The position numbers and the translations under genes were made by a program. Of a stretch of DNA of 64,000 bases, positions 25,757 through 36,506 are shown one piece after another. The DNA comes from Candidozyma auris (Eukaryota > Ascomycota > Pichiomycetes > Serinales > Metschnikowiaceae). The DNA lies in contig NC_072815.1 in the NCBI RefSeq assembly GCF_003013715.1, positions 372,001-436,000 on the forward strand, written 5' to 3'. The first letter of the stretch is position 1, and each line of letters opens with the position of its first letter. The notes below the pieces were generated by a model. It did not search any database. It was given only the letters and a program-made list of their open reading frames with translations, and was not told the DNA's origin.

Positions 25757-28099
25757 ATGACCACTAAAGTCAACGTGAAGGTAGTGGCCGCCGAGTCATT
25801 GTATAAACGTGATGTATTTAGGCAGCCTGATCCGTTTGCCGTGATTACTGTCGATGGCGCCCAAACAATCACCACGAAAACCGCTAAACGTACCCTCAAC
25901 CCATACTGGAACGAGTCTTTCTTACTCAATGCGCTGGAAGACTCCATTTTGGCCATTCAAGTATTTGATCAAAGAAAGTTCAAAAAGAAGGACCAGGGCT
26001 TTTTGGGCGTGGTGAATGTGCGTGTTGGTGACGTGATCGACTTGTCGTTGCCTGCGTCGGAGGAGACCATCACCAGGGATTTGAAGAAATCCAACGAGAA
26101 CTTGGCCGTCAGTGGGCGTGTAATCATCGTTTTGAGCCATAATTCAAACGCATCATCGTCCAACGGCTCGGTGGCGGCTCCTGCCCAGGGAACCTCCTCC
26201 TCTGCTCGGGCGTCGAATCCTGCTCCCGTCGCCTCTAATAGTGCTGCTGCCGCTGCCAATGCTGCTGCAACTAACAACGGCGGTGAGCTGTTTACAAAAC
26301 AGTACTCATCCTTTGAGGATCAGTATGGTAGATTGCCACCCGGTTGGGAAAGACGTACAGATAACTTTGGCCGTACGTACTACGTCGACCACAATTCCAG
26401 AACTACAACGTGGGAAAGACCCACTCTAGATCAGTCTGAGACTGAAAGAGGACAGCAAAGAGAAAACACAACTGAAGCAGAAAGAAGGCAGCACCGTGGC
26501 AGGACGTTGCCCGGTGAGACCCCACTGTCTCCTACGTTAGGTGCGAGCTCCTCGACGTCAAACAATGGCAATGTTACAGTCAATTCCACGGGTGCCAATA
26601 CTCCAGTGAGTCCTGCTGCAGCTGTTTCAATGGCGGCCACTGGTGGTACCACTCGTGGTCTCGGCGAGTTGCCTACTGGATGGGAACAAAGATTCACCAA
26701 CGAAGGCAGGCCCTACTTTGTTGATCATAACACGAGAACTACAACATGGGTGGACCCGAGAAGACAACAATACATACGTACTTTCGGTCCAAACACTACT
26801 ATACAGCAACAGCCTGTTAGTCAATTGGGCCCATTGCCTTCAGGTTGGGAAATGAGATTGACCAACACAGCCAGAGTTTATTTCGTCGACCACAACACCA
26901 AAACTACCACTTGGGATGACCCAAGATTGCCAAGCTCCTTGGACCAAAACGTCCCCCAATACAAGCGTGATTTTAGAAGGAAGGTGATTTACTTCAGGTC
27001 ACAACCAGCATTGAGAATCTTGCCTGGCCAATGCCACATTAAGGTGAGAAGAGATCATATATTCGAGGACTCATACCAGGAGATTATGAGACAAACTCCT
27101 GAGGACTTGAAGAAGAGGCTTATGATCAAGTTCGATGGTGAAGAAGGTTTGGATTATGGTGGAGTCTCCAGAGAGTTCTTCTTCTTGTTGTCCCATGACA
27201 TGTTTAATCCATTTTACTGTCTTTTCGAATACTCGAGTCACGATAACTACACATTGCAGATCAACCCTAACTCTGGCATCAACCCCGAGCACTTGAACTA
27301 TTTCAAGTTCATCGGAAGAGTTGTCGGTTTGGGTGTATTCCATAGACGTTTCTTGGATGCTTTCTTCGTTGGTGCATTGTACAAGATGATGTTGCGCAAA
27401 AAGGTTTGCTTGCAAGACATGGAAGGTGTCGATGCTGAGTTTTTCAGATCATTGCAGTGGATCTGTGACAACGACATTACAGACGTGCTTGACTTGACTT
27501 TCAGCGCTGAGGATGATAAGTTTGGCGAGATTGTGGAGGTTGACTTGAAGCCCAATGGAAGAAATATTGAAGTTACCGAGGAGAACAAGCATGAGTACGT
27601 TGAGTTGATCAGTGAGTGGAAGATTCATAAGAGAATTGAATTGCAGTTCCAAGCATTCATCGATGGATTTAACGAATTGATACCGCATGAATTGGTCAAC
27701 GTGTTCGACGAAAGAGAATTGGAGTTGTTGATTGGTGGATTGGCTGAAATCGATGTCGAGGACTGGAAAAAGCACACTGACTACAGAGGATACCAAGAAA
27801 CTGACCAGGTCATTCAGTGGTTCTGGCAATGTATCAAGGAGTGGGACTCCGAACAGAAAGCAAGATTGTTGCAATTTACCACAGGTACTTCGAGAATTCC
27901 AGTCAACGGTTTCAAAGATTTGCAAGGATCGGACGGTCCACGTAGATTTACCATTGAAAAAGCCGGCGAGCCGAATCAATTGCCTAAATCGCACACATGT
28001 TTCAACAGAGTGGATCTTCCACCTTACACATCTTATGAAAGCATGAAGCAGAAACTTACACTTGCCGTGGAGGAGACTGTTGGATTTGGACAAGAGTAA
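25757..28099 (+). CDS. RSP5: NEDD4-family HECT ubiquitin ligase Rsp5
   Basis: This 780-residue protein has the full Rsp5 layout: an N-terminal C2 domain (about 1-130) for membrane lipids, an Ala/Ser/Asn-rich linker, three WW domains starting near residues 191, 305 and 360 (LPPGWE, LPTGWE, LPSGWE) that bind PPxY adaptors, and a C-terminal HECT domain (about 440-780). The catalytic Cys is C748, in [16 protein letters not shown]. Rsp5 makes K63-linked ubiquitin chains on plasma-membrane transporters, endosomal cargo and the Spt23/Mga2 factors. Length is close to that of S. cerevisiae (809). Leucines are almost all TTG, the codon bias of a strongly expressed gene in this clade. Confidence 0.98.
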   Translation: MTTKVNVKVVAAESLYKRDVFRQPDPFAVITVDGAQTITTKTAKRTLNPYWNESFLLNALEDSILAIQVFDQRKFKKKDQGFLGVVNVRVGDVIDLSLPASEETITRDLKKSNENLAVSGRVIIVLSHNSNASSSNGSVAAPAQGTSSSARASNPAPVASNSAAAAANAAATNNGGELFTKQYSSFEDQYGRLPPGWERRTDNFGRTYYVDHNSRTTTWERPTLDQSETERGQQRENTTEAERRQHRGRTLPGETPLSPTLGASSSTSNNGNVTVNSTGANTPVSPAAAVSMAATGGTTRGLGELPTGWEQRFTNEGRPYFVDHNTRTTTWVDPRRQQYIRTFGPNTTIQQQPVSQLGPLPSGWEMRLTNTARVYFVDHNTKTTTWDDPRLPSSLDQNVPQYKRDFRRKVIYFRSQPALRILPGQCHIKVRRDHIFEDSYQEIMRQTPEDLKKRLMIKFDGEEGLDYGGVSREFFFLLSHDMFNPFYCLFEYSSHDNYTLQINPNSGINPEHLNYFKFIGRVVGLGVFHRRFLDAFFVGALYKMMLRKKVCLQDMEGVDAEFFRSLQWICDNDITDVLDLTFSAEDDKFGEIVEVDLKPNGRNIEVTEENKHEYVELISEWKIHKRIELQFQAFIDGFNELIPHELVNVFDERELELLIGGLAEIDVEDWKKHTDYRGYQETDQVIQWFWQCIKEWDSEQKARLLQFTTGTSRIPVNGFKDLQGSDGPRRFTIEKAGEPNQLPKSHTCFNRVDLPPYTSYESMKQKLTLAVEETVGFGQE

Positions 28100-28695
28100 G
28101 TGCACACTTTGCACGCACGAGCACATCGCATTTGCATGAAAATTCTGAATTGACAAACGGGGAAGCGACGTTTTTTTTTTTTTTATTCTTTCCCATGGGC
28201 GGGAAACTCGCTTATCTTTAGGGAAATTGGCAACAAATGTCACGATAAGAGATACGACGATCGAACTACACAGGCTCTTTTCTGCTACAACAAAAGTCTG
28301 CCTTCATTACTCATTTTAAACAGTTACGCTTAATAATACACAACATTATGTTCTAGATTACCCATGGGCTTATCGTAGTACGGACCAAAGTGGCGAGCAT
28401 GTAAGGTGATAAGTGTGTGTAGACCAGCGCCGCACATTACTATTCAGGAGGTTCACCACACATAAAGCGGAGAAGGACTGACATTATGTGACGAAGAAAA
28501 AAAGCAGTAATGTCGTTGTCCCTGTAATGGGGCAGTTTTTATCGGCGCGCCCTCTCCCCATTAGTGTTTGTAGCGATTACTAATGGAGGAGAGGAGTGCT
28601 GGTGACCGTCCCCACACCTCAATGCTCACTATAAATTAGATAGTCCTTGCAACCATTCGAAGTTGAAGCATTACCAATCCAAAATAACCTGAAAA
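28100..28695. other. Intergenic stretch after RSP5
   Basis: 596 bp without a gene. It has a long T run near 28171-28184, presumably in the RSP5 3' region, and a TATA box for the following small gene. Confidence 0.5.
28630..28635 (+). promoter_or_regulatory. TATA box of the 93-residue protein gene
   Basis: TATAAA, 66 bp upstream of the ATG at 28696. Confidence 0.5.
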
Positions 28696-28977
28696 ATGCC
28701 TGATCTCTTTGACAATTTTTTCGGCAAAATGTCTGCCAAAATGAACGGCGGCAAGACCAAGCCGTTCTATGGAGGCTCGTCGCAGGTGAACACTGGACGC
28801 TTTTACAGCTACCACATGAACGGAACCAACAACAAATCGTGGATGACTGACGCTGAGATGGAAGAGTCGCGTCGTAATGCTCAGATGCAGAGCATGAAGC
28901 CAAGAATGGGTTCCGTGGGGTCAATGGACTCGATGGAGTCTGAGGGCGACAAGTCTCGTAAGAATAGCGTGACATAA
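28696..28977 (+). CDS. Small hydrophilic protein of unknown function
   Basis: I do not recognise this 93-residue protein. It begins MPDLFDNFFGKMSAKMNGG, where the first helix is amphipathic, and has a central Gly/Asn/Tyr-rich part (VNTGRFYSYHMNGTNNKSW) and a Met/Ser-rich polar tail that looks disordered and could be phosphorylated (RKNSV, MGSVGSMDSM). No signal peptide or membrane span. Support for a real gene: a TATA box 66 bp upstream, an A-rich context at the ATG (GAAAAATG), strong compositional structure and no competing frame. The short size and TATA-type promoter are typical of stress- or carbon-regulated small yeast proteins, which is inference. Confidence 0.65.
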   Translation: MPDLFDNFFGKMSAKMNGGKTKPFYGGSSQVNTGRFYSYHMNGTNNKSWMTDAEMEESRRNAQMQSMKPRMGSVGSMDSMESEGDKSRKNSVT

Positions 28978-29128
28978 CAGCGGAAGAGGAAAACTCTTTT
29001 TGATGACTTTAACGAATCAGCTTTACACATCAACCCATATATAGGTCAATCAATTTGGCATTGAAGTAGCGTAGCTTGTAGAAATCTGAGTGAATGCTAG
29101 TTTGACATTTGGAAGACTTCACCAGATT

Positions 29129-30415
29129 TTAAAAGCAACAGCAGTTTCTTCGAAACCACGACTGATTTTTCATTCTTTGCTCAAAGCTTGACGTCTCTGA
29201 GTGTGCATCTCCATTGCCAGGGTACTGGTGGCCAACACGTGGATTCTGCTGTCTTTGGGCTCTTCGGCTATTTTCATCCGTGATGGAGTTGTAGTTAGGA
29301 TGATTCAATGACTGTGATTTGGTGAGTCGCTGTTGTGATGAATTGTGTGGAATAGAAACTTGAGGGTCGTGGCCGCCGGTGCGTTTAATCAGCACATTAG
29401 TGACATTGTTGCTAATGTTATTAGCCTTCCTTCTCTGTTGTGGGGGATGTGGGTTGCCGTAGCCATGGAGGTTTGCCTTTTTGTTCAATGCAGCATCCCA
29501 GCCTCTTCCGCCATTCAAGTCCATCCAATCGTAATGGCCATCTTCCACTTCATCAATCAGTGCAAGTGCTTTATCCATTAAGTTGATTAAGTAGTCGTAA
29601 TCTGGTTCCTCATCAAATTTGAGATTTCTCACGTAAGTCAAATACTGGGCGAACTGAATGGGATAGCCCTGGCATAGTTCAGTCACCAGCGTGGATTGTT
29701 TTTTCATGCCAATACGCTCATACTTTTGCTTGTTAGTGGGTGCCTTGAGACCCTGCCATGGCAACAGGCCCCTGAGAAAATACATGAACACATGCCCTAG
29801 AGACTCCAAGTCGTCCCTTCTCAGCTGCTCACGACCCAAATGCGTGTTGATGGACATGTATCTGGCAGTTCCGCTTAGAGCTTTCTTTTCACGGTACGGA
29901 ATATGGGATTTCGTCTTTGGATCTCTGTACTGTTTGGCCATTCCAAAGTCCACAACGTAAACCATGTTGGCCTCGGGAGTGTCTGGCTTGCCTATGAGAA
30001 AGTTGTCAGGCTTAACATCACGATAAATTAAGTTATGCTCATGGATACCCTGTACTCTCAGGATCATCTGCTTGGCCACTTGAACCACTGTCTTCACCGA
30101 GAACCTCCGTCCGCACCAGTCGAACAAGTCCTCGAGAGAGGGGCCCAAAAGGTCAATCACCAAAATATTGTGTACACCTTCTTGCCCAAAAAAGTATGCC
30201 TTAGGCACCCCGGGAACGTCGTTCAATATGCGATATGATCTGTACTCGTCTCTCAATTGAGGAGCGTCGCATTTGCGTGGCTCAAACTTGATAGCAACTT
30301 GTTGGTTGTTGAGAAGGTTGATGCCCTCAAAGATAATGCCAAAAGACCCTTCGCCAATCTTGCTCCCAACTTTATAGTGGACTCCAACTCTGCTTGAGGT
30401 GCCAGATTGGGCCAT
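29129..30415 (-). CDS. YCK2: Membrane-anchored casein kinase 1, Yck1/Yck2 type
   Basis: This 428-residue protein is a casein kinase 1. The kinase domain (about residues 13-290) shows the glycine loop IGEGSFGIIFEG, the ATP-site Lys in VAIKFEPRK, the catalytic loop LIYRDVKPDNFL, DFG, and the CK1-specific LSGTARYMSINTHLG. The C-terminus ends in FRRNCCCF, a Cys cluster likely palmitoylated to hold the kinase at the plasma membrane, as in Yck1/Yck2, which act in glucose sensing, septin and endocytic control. A CTG codon at 30059-30061 falls in QMI-x-RVQ, a position that is polar (Ser, Asp or Glu) in CK1 enzymes, consistent with CUG read as Ser. YCK2 versus a paralogue cannot be settled; the Yck3 Cys tail is longer. 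Confidence 0.9.
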   Translation of the reverse strand: MAQSGTSSRVGVHYKVGSKIGEGSFGIIFEGINLLNNQQVAIKFEPRKCDAPQLRDEYRSYRILNDVPGVPKAYFFGQEGVHNILVIDLLGPSLEDLFDWCGRRFSVKTVVQVAKQMILRVQGIHEHNLIYRDVKPDNFLIGKPDTPEANMVYVVDFGMAKQYRDPKTKSHIPYREKKALSGTARYMSINTHLGREQLRRDDLESLGHVFMYFLRGLLPWQGLKAPTNKQKYERIGMKKQSTLVTELCQGYPIQFAQYLTYVRNLKFDEEPDYDYLINLMDKALALIDEVEDGHYDWMDLNGGRGWDAALNKKANLHGYGNPHPPQQRRKANNISNNVTNVLIKRTGGHDPQVSIPHNSSQQRLTKSQSLNHPNYNSITDENSRRAQRQQNPRVGHQYPGNGDAHSETSSFEQRMKNQSWFRRNCCCF

Positions 30416-32111
30416 TTTGATGTGTCAGTGGTGATTGGGGAGGCGAAGTCTCGAGAAAGGTTTGTTTGGAAGGGAGTGTTTCGTTTCTATCGAGACCAGT
30501 GGAGGCTGTGAAGGGCAAGCTTAATGAGACAAGAGCTCCAATTAAATGCTATGAGAAAAATTAGACGCTTCCAATTAAAGTAGCTTTTTCAAAGCAGCTT
30601 GATGGTCTTCAGTAGTGTGGTGATGTTTATTTCTCGAGTGATAATCGCAAGTGGTGTTGGTTTTTTCTGCTTTTTTTGAAACTTTTTCCTGCACCCCACC
30701 TCCGCCACTACTACCAACCGGTAGGGAAAGTCGAATAACTGCATCAAACTGGGCAGGTATTTCGATGTGATTGAACTCATCGCTTCACGGCGTGTTTCTC
30801 TTTCCCAATATCTGGTATCCCACTTCCTTATTTGTGTGTGGTGCTTTTTACACGGTGGGGTGTGTTTTAAACACCGCCCCAGCGATATCTAACGCTAAAG
30901 CGCTATAATATGTAATTCGCTAACTGGGACACGAGCTTGGTTTCTGTGGGGAAGGTCAGAAAGTTTCCTGACTATTGGGCAAGATTCATGGTAAATTGAA
31001 ATCTTCTTGAATTCTTTTTTTTTATTTTTTTTCTTTTCTTCTTGAAGAGGAGCGAGCAATTGCGAGTTGATCAACATCGTAATAGTCCGATTTGGTGAAC
31101 TAAAACAAATAATTGAAAAAGATCTTGAATCATCTTTTCGAGTTTTGAAATCAATACTTACAGGACTGATTCAAATTCCAGCTGCTTCTCCGCTTATTGA
31201 CCACAGATTTACGTTTTTTGCAGCAAAAGATTAGAATAGTGAGCGATATGCAAACGTCTTGTTTGCAAGAGTTCCGTAGAATCAGCTTCCACCATTGATT
31301 ACATTTGGAAAGAGTAGGATTTATGGTCCCTATTAATCGGTAATCAAGATGCTAGGCATTGATTAGTTCAGACAAAAAACAAAGTTAGGAAGAAGAAATA
31401 TCCAACGTTGGAAAACAGATAGAAAGAAATAGAAAAGAAAAGGAAGAGGACATGATAACGAAGGACTCTGATAGCATGATTTGAGAGTCAAACCCTTTCA
31501 ACTTTTTTGATCAGGATCTTGATTAGAGCAACTCTTGGCGCTCTCCGATTGATGCACGTTGATTTGTGCTCTTCAAGGTTAGTCAATGAAGTAAATTTCA
31601 AGAAAAAAAAAGTGAAGAAAACGAACTGGATTTGATCGAGAAACGAATGAGAGAAGACGATATTCGGCAGCCTGGACGGCAATGGAAAAGTTTCCACTTC
31701 AGCCTTATGATTATATTCTTTCAATGAAAGCTTTTCTGATACGAAAATAGATAACGCTTATTCAGCAATTAAAGTTTTGATTAACGATGTAAAACACAAG
31801 AGTACCCGAAAAAGTTAAGGGACTTGAATTATTTACTGAATCACCACCGATGCATGGTTCTGAGAGACTTGTTCCTTATCACCTCGTTGCCTTAGATCAG
31901 TACGACACAAACCAATTTTGTTTAACAACAAGTATGGACACAGAGTTTGGCATCTGACCTGACTATTTTTTTTTTTCCTATTTTTTCAAATTCTCTTGTG
32001 TAATTATCCCCTTCTTAGCAAGTGAAGTGGCCTAGAGTATCTCCTTATGAACTCGTCAACCGCGCTTTTTAAAAACTGAAATCATCCGGCCACAGCATCC
32101 TCATTACACTC
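30416..32111. other. Divergent intergenic region YCK / EAF3, 1.7 kb
   Basis: AT-rich, no convincing gene or motif copy. Short frames (for example 31488-31724 minus) are low-complexity. A T-rich tract at about 31963-31990 lies ahead of EAF3. Confidence 0.5.
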
Positions 32112-33122
32112 ATGCCTGAGAAGGAAAGGTTCCCTCCAGGCTCCCAGGTACTAGCGTACCATGGACCGCTTGTATATGAAGCCAAAGTGTTGAAGTTTAG
32201 GGAGAAGGGAAAACTCTTTGTGGAAATTGGCGAGGGACAAAGTGAACCACTAGAACAGAACAAGATCCCATTGTTCCTACAAGATGGCGATGCCTACTTT
32301 CTTCATTACAAAGGGTGGAGCCCAAAGTGGGACGAGTGGGTGTCTAATGAACGAGTCATGGAGCTTAACGACGACAACTTGGGGCTTTCACGAGAACTAC
32401 GAAATGCCAGAAAGCGTGCTATCGATAGATTAGATCCGTCGAAAGAACGGAAGAAGCAGGTGAAGGAGGAGTCCAAAGAAAAGAGAAGAAGGAAGCTGCC
32501 GTCAGTAGCGCCGCTGTCCACATCGTCTAACGGCACATTTGATTCATCGAGACCATCCACCAATGGTAGTGCTCGAAAAAGAATAAGGCAGGAGCCAAAA
32601 ACACCGTACTATGAAATCATGATACCATTACGTCCCCAATTGAAGGTGTTGCTTGTTGATGACTGGGAGTTCATGACACGAGACCACAAGCTAGTGGACT
32701 TGGAGACAACAACACCAGTTAAGCGCATACTTGAAGACTTTTACGACAATGAAGAAAGAAGAGGCGTCAGCGAAGAAATGCTACGTACGGTTAGAGAGGC
32801 CGTGGATGGGTTAGCAGTATACTTTGATAAAATGCTTCGATTTTGTTTGCTCTACAGATTTGAGAGACTACAGTATAGTCAGCTTTTGGAAGAGAATCCC
32901 AATATAGACACAGCAGACATTTACGGAATGGAACATCTTCTTCGACTTTTGGTTACCTTGCCAGCACAAGTTGCCCAGACCAACATGAACAGCATTGCAT
33001 TGAATACTCTTTTAGCGCAAATGAGACAGTTGAGTATATTCATCGACGAGAACGCCGCCAAATATGCCAGCAGTTACATGAACGCTAGCCCAGCATATGA
33101 TAGACTCGCGAGAGGTGCTTGA
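32112..33122 (+). CDS. EAF3: Chromodomain/MRG protein Eaf3
   Basis: This 336-residue protein matches Eaf3, shared by the NuA4 histone acetyltransferase and the Rpd3S deacetylase. The N-terminal chromo barrel (about residues 8-90) contains VLAYHGPLVYEAKVL and the aromatic-cage block HYKGWSPKWDEWV that reads H3K36 methylation. A Lys/Arg-rich linker (about 95-160) follows, then the MRG domain (about 165-330; IPLRPQLKVLLVDDWE, YGMEHLLRLLVTLP). Length fits fungal Eaf3 (about 350-400). It converges with RGI1, with 142 bp between the stops. Confidence 0.95.
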   Translation: MPEKERFPPGSQVLAYHGPLVYEAKVLKFREKGKLFVEIGEGQSEPLEQNKIPLFLQDGDAYFLHYKGWSPKWDEWVSNERVMELNDDNLGLSRELRNARKRAIDRLDPSKERKKQVKEESKEKRRRKLPSVAPLSTSSNGTFDSSRPSTNGSARKRIRQEPKTPYYEIMIPLRPQLKVLLVDDWEFMTRDHKLVDLETTTPVKRILEDFYDNEERRGVSEEMLRTVREAVDGLAVYFDKMLRFCLLYRFERLQYSQLLEENPNIDTADIYGMEHLLRLLVTLPAQVAQTNMNSIALNTLLAQMRQLSIFIDENAAKYASSYMNASPAYDRLARGA

Positions 33123-33264
33123 ACTAATTGAGGAAACAACATAATAACGTAAATCATTTATTCATCGGCACATAAAAAACATAAAATCGTGAGTAATATC
33201 AAAGAAGCTAACTATCCTGGAACAAAGAGGAGGATTTTCTCAGAAATTGGAAGCAAGGGCAACT

Positions 33265-33858
33265 TCACATAGGAATCGCTTTGTAGTCAACCTCAACCAT
33301 TGGGGTCTCGTTGTTGCATTTGACCTCCAACTCCAATTTCCAGTGTCTATTGTACAAGTCTTCCTCCTCTTCGGGCAAGCCATGATTGCCTTCATCTTTG
33401 AATTTCCAGACAATGTTCTTTGGCGACTCTTCAACAACAGCCTTACCAAAGTCCATCTGGAAGCCTGAGCACTTCTCCATCTCAGCCATCAAATGGCGCT
33501 TGATGTGGTGCTGCAAGTTACGTCTAAACTTTCTCGAGTTCTTGTTCATTGTGGGCTTGATCTTCTCCAAATTGCCCTTAATCTCCTTCATGATGAAAGG
33601 TGGGTAGTAGGATAAATGAGCGTGGCAGTAGTCGTAGTCGTTATCCCAAGTCTCATCACGAATATACGACTCGAAGGCAATAAGGTCATCGAAGTCCTTT
33701 CTTGGTGGAGGCTTCAACACCTCCTTGATGCTACCGTCCTCCGACTCGATTGAGGTGATGGAAGACGATCTGGACTTGGGCACCGGTCCAACGTGCTCGA
33801 GCTTCTCAAGCTTGTCAAAGTCCAACTCAAGGACTTGGTTCTTCTTAGATTTGACCAT
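33265..33858 (-). CDS. RGI1: Respiratory growth induced protein Rgi1
   Basis: This 197-residue protein matches the small fungal Rgi1 family (yeast RGI1/RGI2), needed for energy metabolism under respiratory conditions; its biochemical role is unknown. Conserved blocks are AFESYIRDETWDNDYD, LSYYPPFIMKEI, SRKFRRNLQHHIKRHL and the final MVEVDYKAIP. The first 50 residues, basic then Ser-rich, are longer than in S. cerevisiae (161 residues). The promoter is long: a good TATA (CTATATAA on the minus strand, 34027-34034) lies 170 bp upstream, and a full Mig1-type word AAATCTGGGG is at 34738-34747. Both fit glucose repression, as known for RGI1; the Mig1 reading is inference. Confidence 0.93.
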   Translation of the reverse strand: MVKSKKNQVLELDFDKLEKLEHVGPVPKSRSSSITSIESEDGSIKEVLKPPPRKDFDDLIAFESYIRDETWDNDYDYCHAHLSYYPPFIMKEIKGNLEKIKPTMNKNSRKFRRNLQHHIKRHLMAEMEKCSGFQMDFGKAVVEESPKNIVWKFKDEGNHGLPEEEEDLYNRHWKLELEVKCNNETPMVEVDYKAIPM

Positions 33859-34026
33859 GGTCGTGAATAAAGTTTGTTAAAGCGCAGTTAGGTCTCTTCG
33901 TATCAAAGCGGTAGAAATATGATCCAGAGCAGCAGAATATATCTAGGAGAAAATCTAGATATATGAAAAAGTGATCTGGAGAGGAATGGTTGCAAAACCA
34001 GAATCGAGTGGGCAAGTGGCCCCTAC

Positions 34027-34034
34027 TTATATAG
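34027..34034 (-). promoter_or_regulatory. TATA box of RGI1
   Basis: CTATATAA on the minus strand, about 170 bp upstream of the RGI1 ATG. Confidence 0.55.
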
Positions 34035-34737
34035 TTAATTTTTCCCCGTCGTATACCCAGACAGGCACTGCAGCACGAGACGCCAAGGGTAAGCCCCAGC
34101 CTGCCGAGTGGCCGCCGAATCTGACTACGGGTGGTAGTGGGGGCACTGGAACAAGGTTGCAAAGGAATTTGCGAGTTCGGCCACAAGTCACTCCACTCAA
34201 TAACTCCACATTCCCAGGTGCCGAACAAGCAAAAAAAGAAATTCCAGGGCCGAAGACAAGCAAGGTGGAATTGGGGAAGCGCAAAATTTATTTTGAAAAG
34301 AAGTCTTGCTTGTAGCTAGCGTTCACCAGCTACCCAGCTTTTCAAGTTCCATCTTCCCCTAACGTTTAATCGCTTTAGCAGCCAGTGCGAAGAGTCAGGC
34401 GAGGGCAGAAGCGGTGAGAGTGACAGAAGTACAATGTAGGGCCGCACAGGAAGTTGCAGGCAGAAAACGGGTGCGAAAGAAACCTGGCAGAGGCAACGAA
34501 CCAAGACAGAGAAAAGGAGGAATAGACAAAAATCAGTAGTATCTCTAAATTCAAAATGGTTCTTGAGAAGACCGTTAGAGAATAAAAGGGTTTTCTTTTT
34601 TTTTCGTTTTGGCTGATTTTGAGTCAAGGTAGTCGAACATTCACTGTGGGCCTGTTTTTGCTCACTTGGTCACTCCCTTCACTGGTGGGAGCACTCCAGG
34701 GGGCATTGGGGAATCTTGTGCCGGCGTCTGGGGAGCG

Positions 34738-34747
34738 AAATCTGGGG
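34738..34747 (+). promoter_or_regulatory. Mig1-like glucose-repression site
   Basis: AAATCTGGGG matches the AT-flanked SYGGGG consensus of Mig1. It lies 880 bp upstream of RGI1. Confidence 0.4.
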
Positions 34748-35657
34748 TTACCCTTGCACAAGCGCTCGTTGCAAATAACTAGACGTGGCGAGGCATTTTT
34801 CTTATTGGCTGGGCAAAAAGTAACCCGACACTTCGTGGGGGACCCGTTTCTGATCAGGTGGTGTTGTTTGTTTATTTTGGTAGTTATTTGGTAGAAGGTG
34901 ACGATTGGTAGGTCTGTGTTGTTTGGAGCCTGTTTCTCTGCGCTGGGGCCTGGCTGGTGCGAGGGGAGTAAGGAAACGGGGAACAAACGAATTGTGGAGA
35001 AGGACCAAAAAAAAAAAGAAATCGAACAGCAATAAAGGCGAGGGGATTGTGCTCAATGGGTGTCGTAAGTGCTTAGTGGACCAGTAAAATAGGGGCCTTT
35101 GGTCTCTTCTGAAGAGATAAGCCAGTCCATGTGGCACAATTGTTGTTGTATGTGTGGAAGGAAGCGCCAACGGTGCTAGTAGGCGCTTAGGGGAGATTTT
35201 GAATACGACGGGGAAGAGTAGGCTGCAGCGGTGATTGGAGAATGTTAGGCTTTGGCACCCTGCCGAGGAGATGAGATCATTTTAGGACTTTCCAAAGACG
35301 TTGCTACATTGATTGAGGACTCGGGGTTTAAAGTGCCTAATTGAGTAGTGGTAATGTTGTAGAGAAAGTCCTAAAATGCAAACGCTTGTGGGTTACTGGA
35401 AGATTTAAACTTGAGTTTGTCTATTGGGATCGCTTGGATTTACTATTTTTGCCAAATTGTGACACTCCTATGCGTTTTACTGCACGCCCTAGATAAATCA
35501 CTAACATAGATCTAATATTAAATGAAACCTGGAATAATCGAGATGATACTTTAATCATGTATTCGTACTACCCTAAAGTAAAAATTCGTATTTGCATCAA
35601 ACGTATACATATTGAAGGCACATCGATGATCGAAACGGTACTCCCCCTACATAAGCA

Positions 35658-35667
35658 TTTCGCAGCC
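35658..35667 (-). promoter_or_regulatory. Recurrent motif GGCTGCGAAA
   Basis: Exact copy on the minus strand (context TAATGGCTGCGAAA), 218 bp upstream of the TIM22 ATG. Confidence 0.5.
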
Positions 35668-35884
35668 ATTACAGCCAAACCCTCGCTGCAAGGGTCGGCT
35701 AGACGACTTTCAACGGCGCTTTATATAGTTGAAAGAGTCAACAGAAAGCTCATAAACTGAAAGCTTACATAAAATTATCTTTTCATTGAATTATCTATTT
35801 ACTTCGTCCACCATATATCGCCGCTACGTACTGCTATCTAAATCAAGGTGCGAAAAAATCATCGCATTAACGAGTGCTTCTTTC

Positions 35885-36433
35885 ATGGTCTTTGGCGTCT
35901 ACAACCCCTCCGGGCCCCAAAAGCCGCTCGACCAGCTCACCCAAGAGGAGCAGGCCGAGTTGGGTGCTCAGAAGATGATCGAGTTCATGCAACTGTGCCC
36001 GGGAAAAACTATCATGGCCGGTGGCTCTGGTTTTCTTCTTGGTGGGTTCTTTGGTTTGTTCATGGCATCTATGGCTTACGATGTGCCAACGGGAACAAAT
36101 GCAGTGAGTCATATCAGTGAGTTACCGTTTAAGCAGCAGATGAAGATTCAGTTCAGCGATATGGCAAAGAGATCGTGGAGCAGTGCTAAGAACTTCGGGT
36201 ACATAGGTATGGTGTATTCGGGAGTTGAGTGCTCTATTGAGAGTTTGCGTGCCAAACACGATATATACAATGGTGTCGCCGCTGGATGTATTACTGGAGC
36301 TGGCCTCTCGATCAAAGCTGGCCCACAGGCTGCATTTATAGGCTGCGCTGGTTTTGCTGCCTTCTCCACCGCCATAGACCTCTACCTTAGATCTGACAGT
36401 GCTGCACCTCCGGCCAACGACTACGACGACTGA
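35885..36433 (+). CDS. TIM22: Mitochondrial inner-membrane carrier translocase Tim22
   Basis: This 182-residue protein is the channel subunit of the TIM22 complex, which inserts metabolite carriers into the mitochondrial inner membrane. It has the family Gly-rich helices: GGSGFLLGGFFGLFMASMAYD, then LPFKQQMKIQFSDM, SAKNFGYIGMVYSGVEC, ESLRAKHDIYNG and AGPQAAFIGCAGFAAFS. I use the ATG at 35885 (MVFGVYNPSGPQ); upstream codons are unlike the family. In MQ-x-CPGKT the x codon is CTG (35993-35995); S. cerevisiae has Ser before this CPGK, so the codon supports CUG-Ser decoding. Length equals the usual about 200. Confidence 0.96.
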   Translation: MVFGVYNPSGPQKPLDQLTQEEQAELGAQKMIEFMQLCPGKTIMAGGSGFLLGGFFGLFMASMAYDVPTGTNAVSHISELPFKQQMKIQFSDMAKRSWSSAKNFGYIGMVYSGVECSIESLRAKHDIYNGVAAGCITGAGLSIKAGPQAAFIGCAGFAAFSTAIDLYLRSDSAAPPANDYDD

Positions 36434-36506
36434 TTGGGCATCTGCCAAGTCTTGTAAATAACACAGTTTGTAAATTAGAGAACGTTATATAATGTACATG
36501 TGCCAT

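Larger units (their letters stand above)
33859..35884. other. Long divergent promoter region RGI1 / TIM22, 2.0 kb
   Basis: No convincing gene. It contains the RGI1 TATA box, a motif variant GGTTGCAAAA (33988-33997), a Mig1-like site (34738-34747) and an exact motif copy on the minus strand (35658-35667) about 220 bp before TIM22. Several frames of 80-120 codons on both strands have no recognisable content. Confidence 0.5.

Noticed and set aside
28999..29090. TTGATGAC ... CTGA pair after the 93-residue gene
   Set aside because: Box C imperfect, no terminal stem, no rRNA-like guide.
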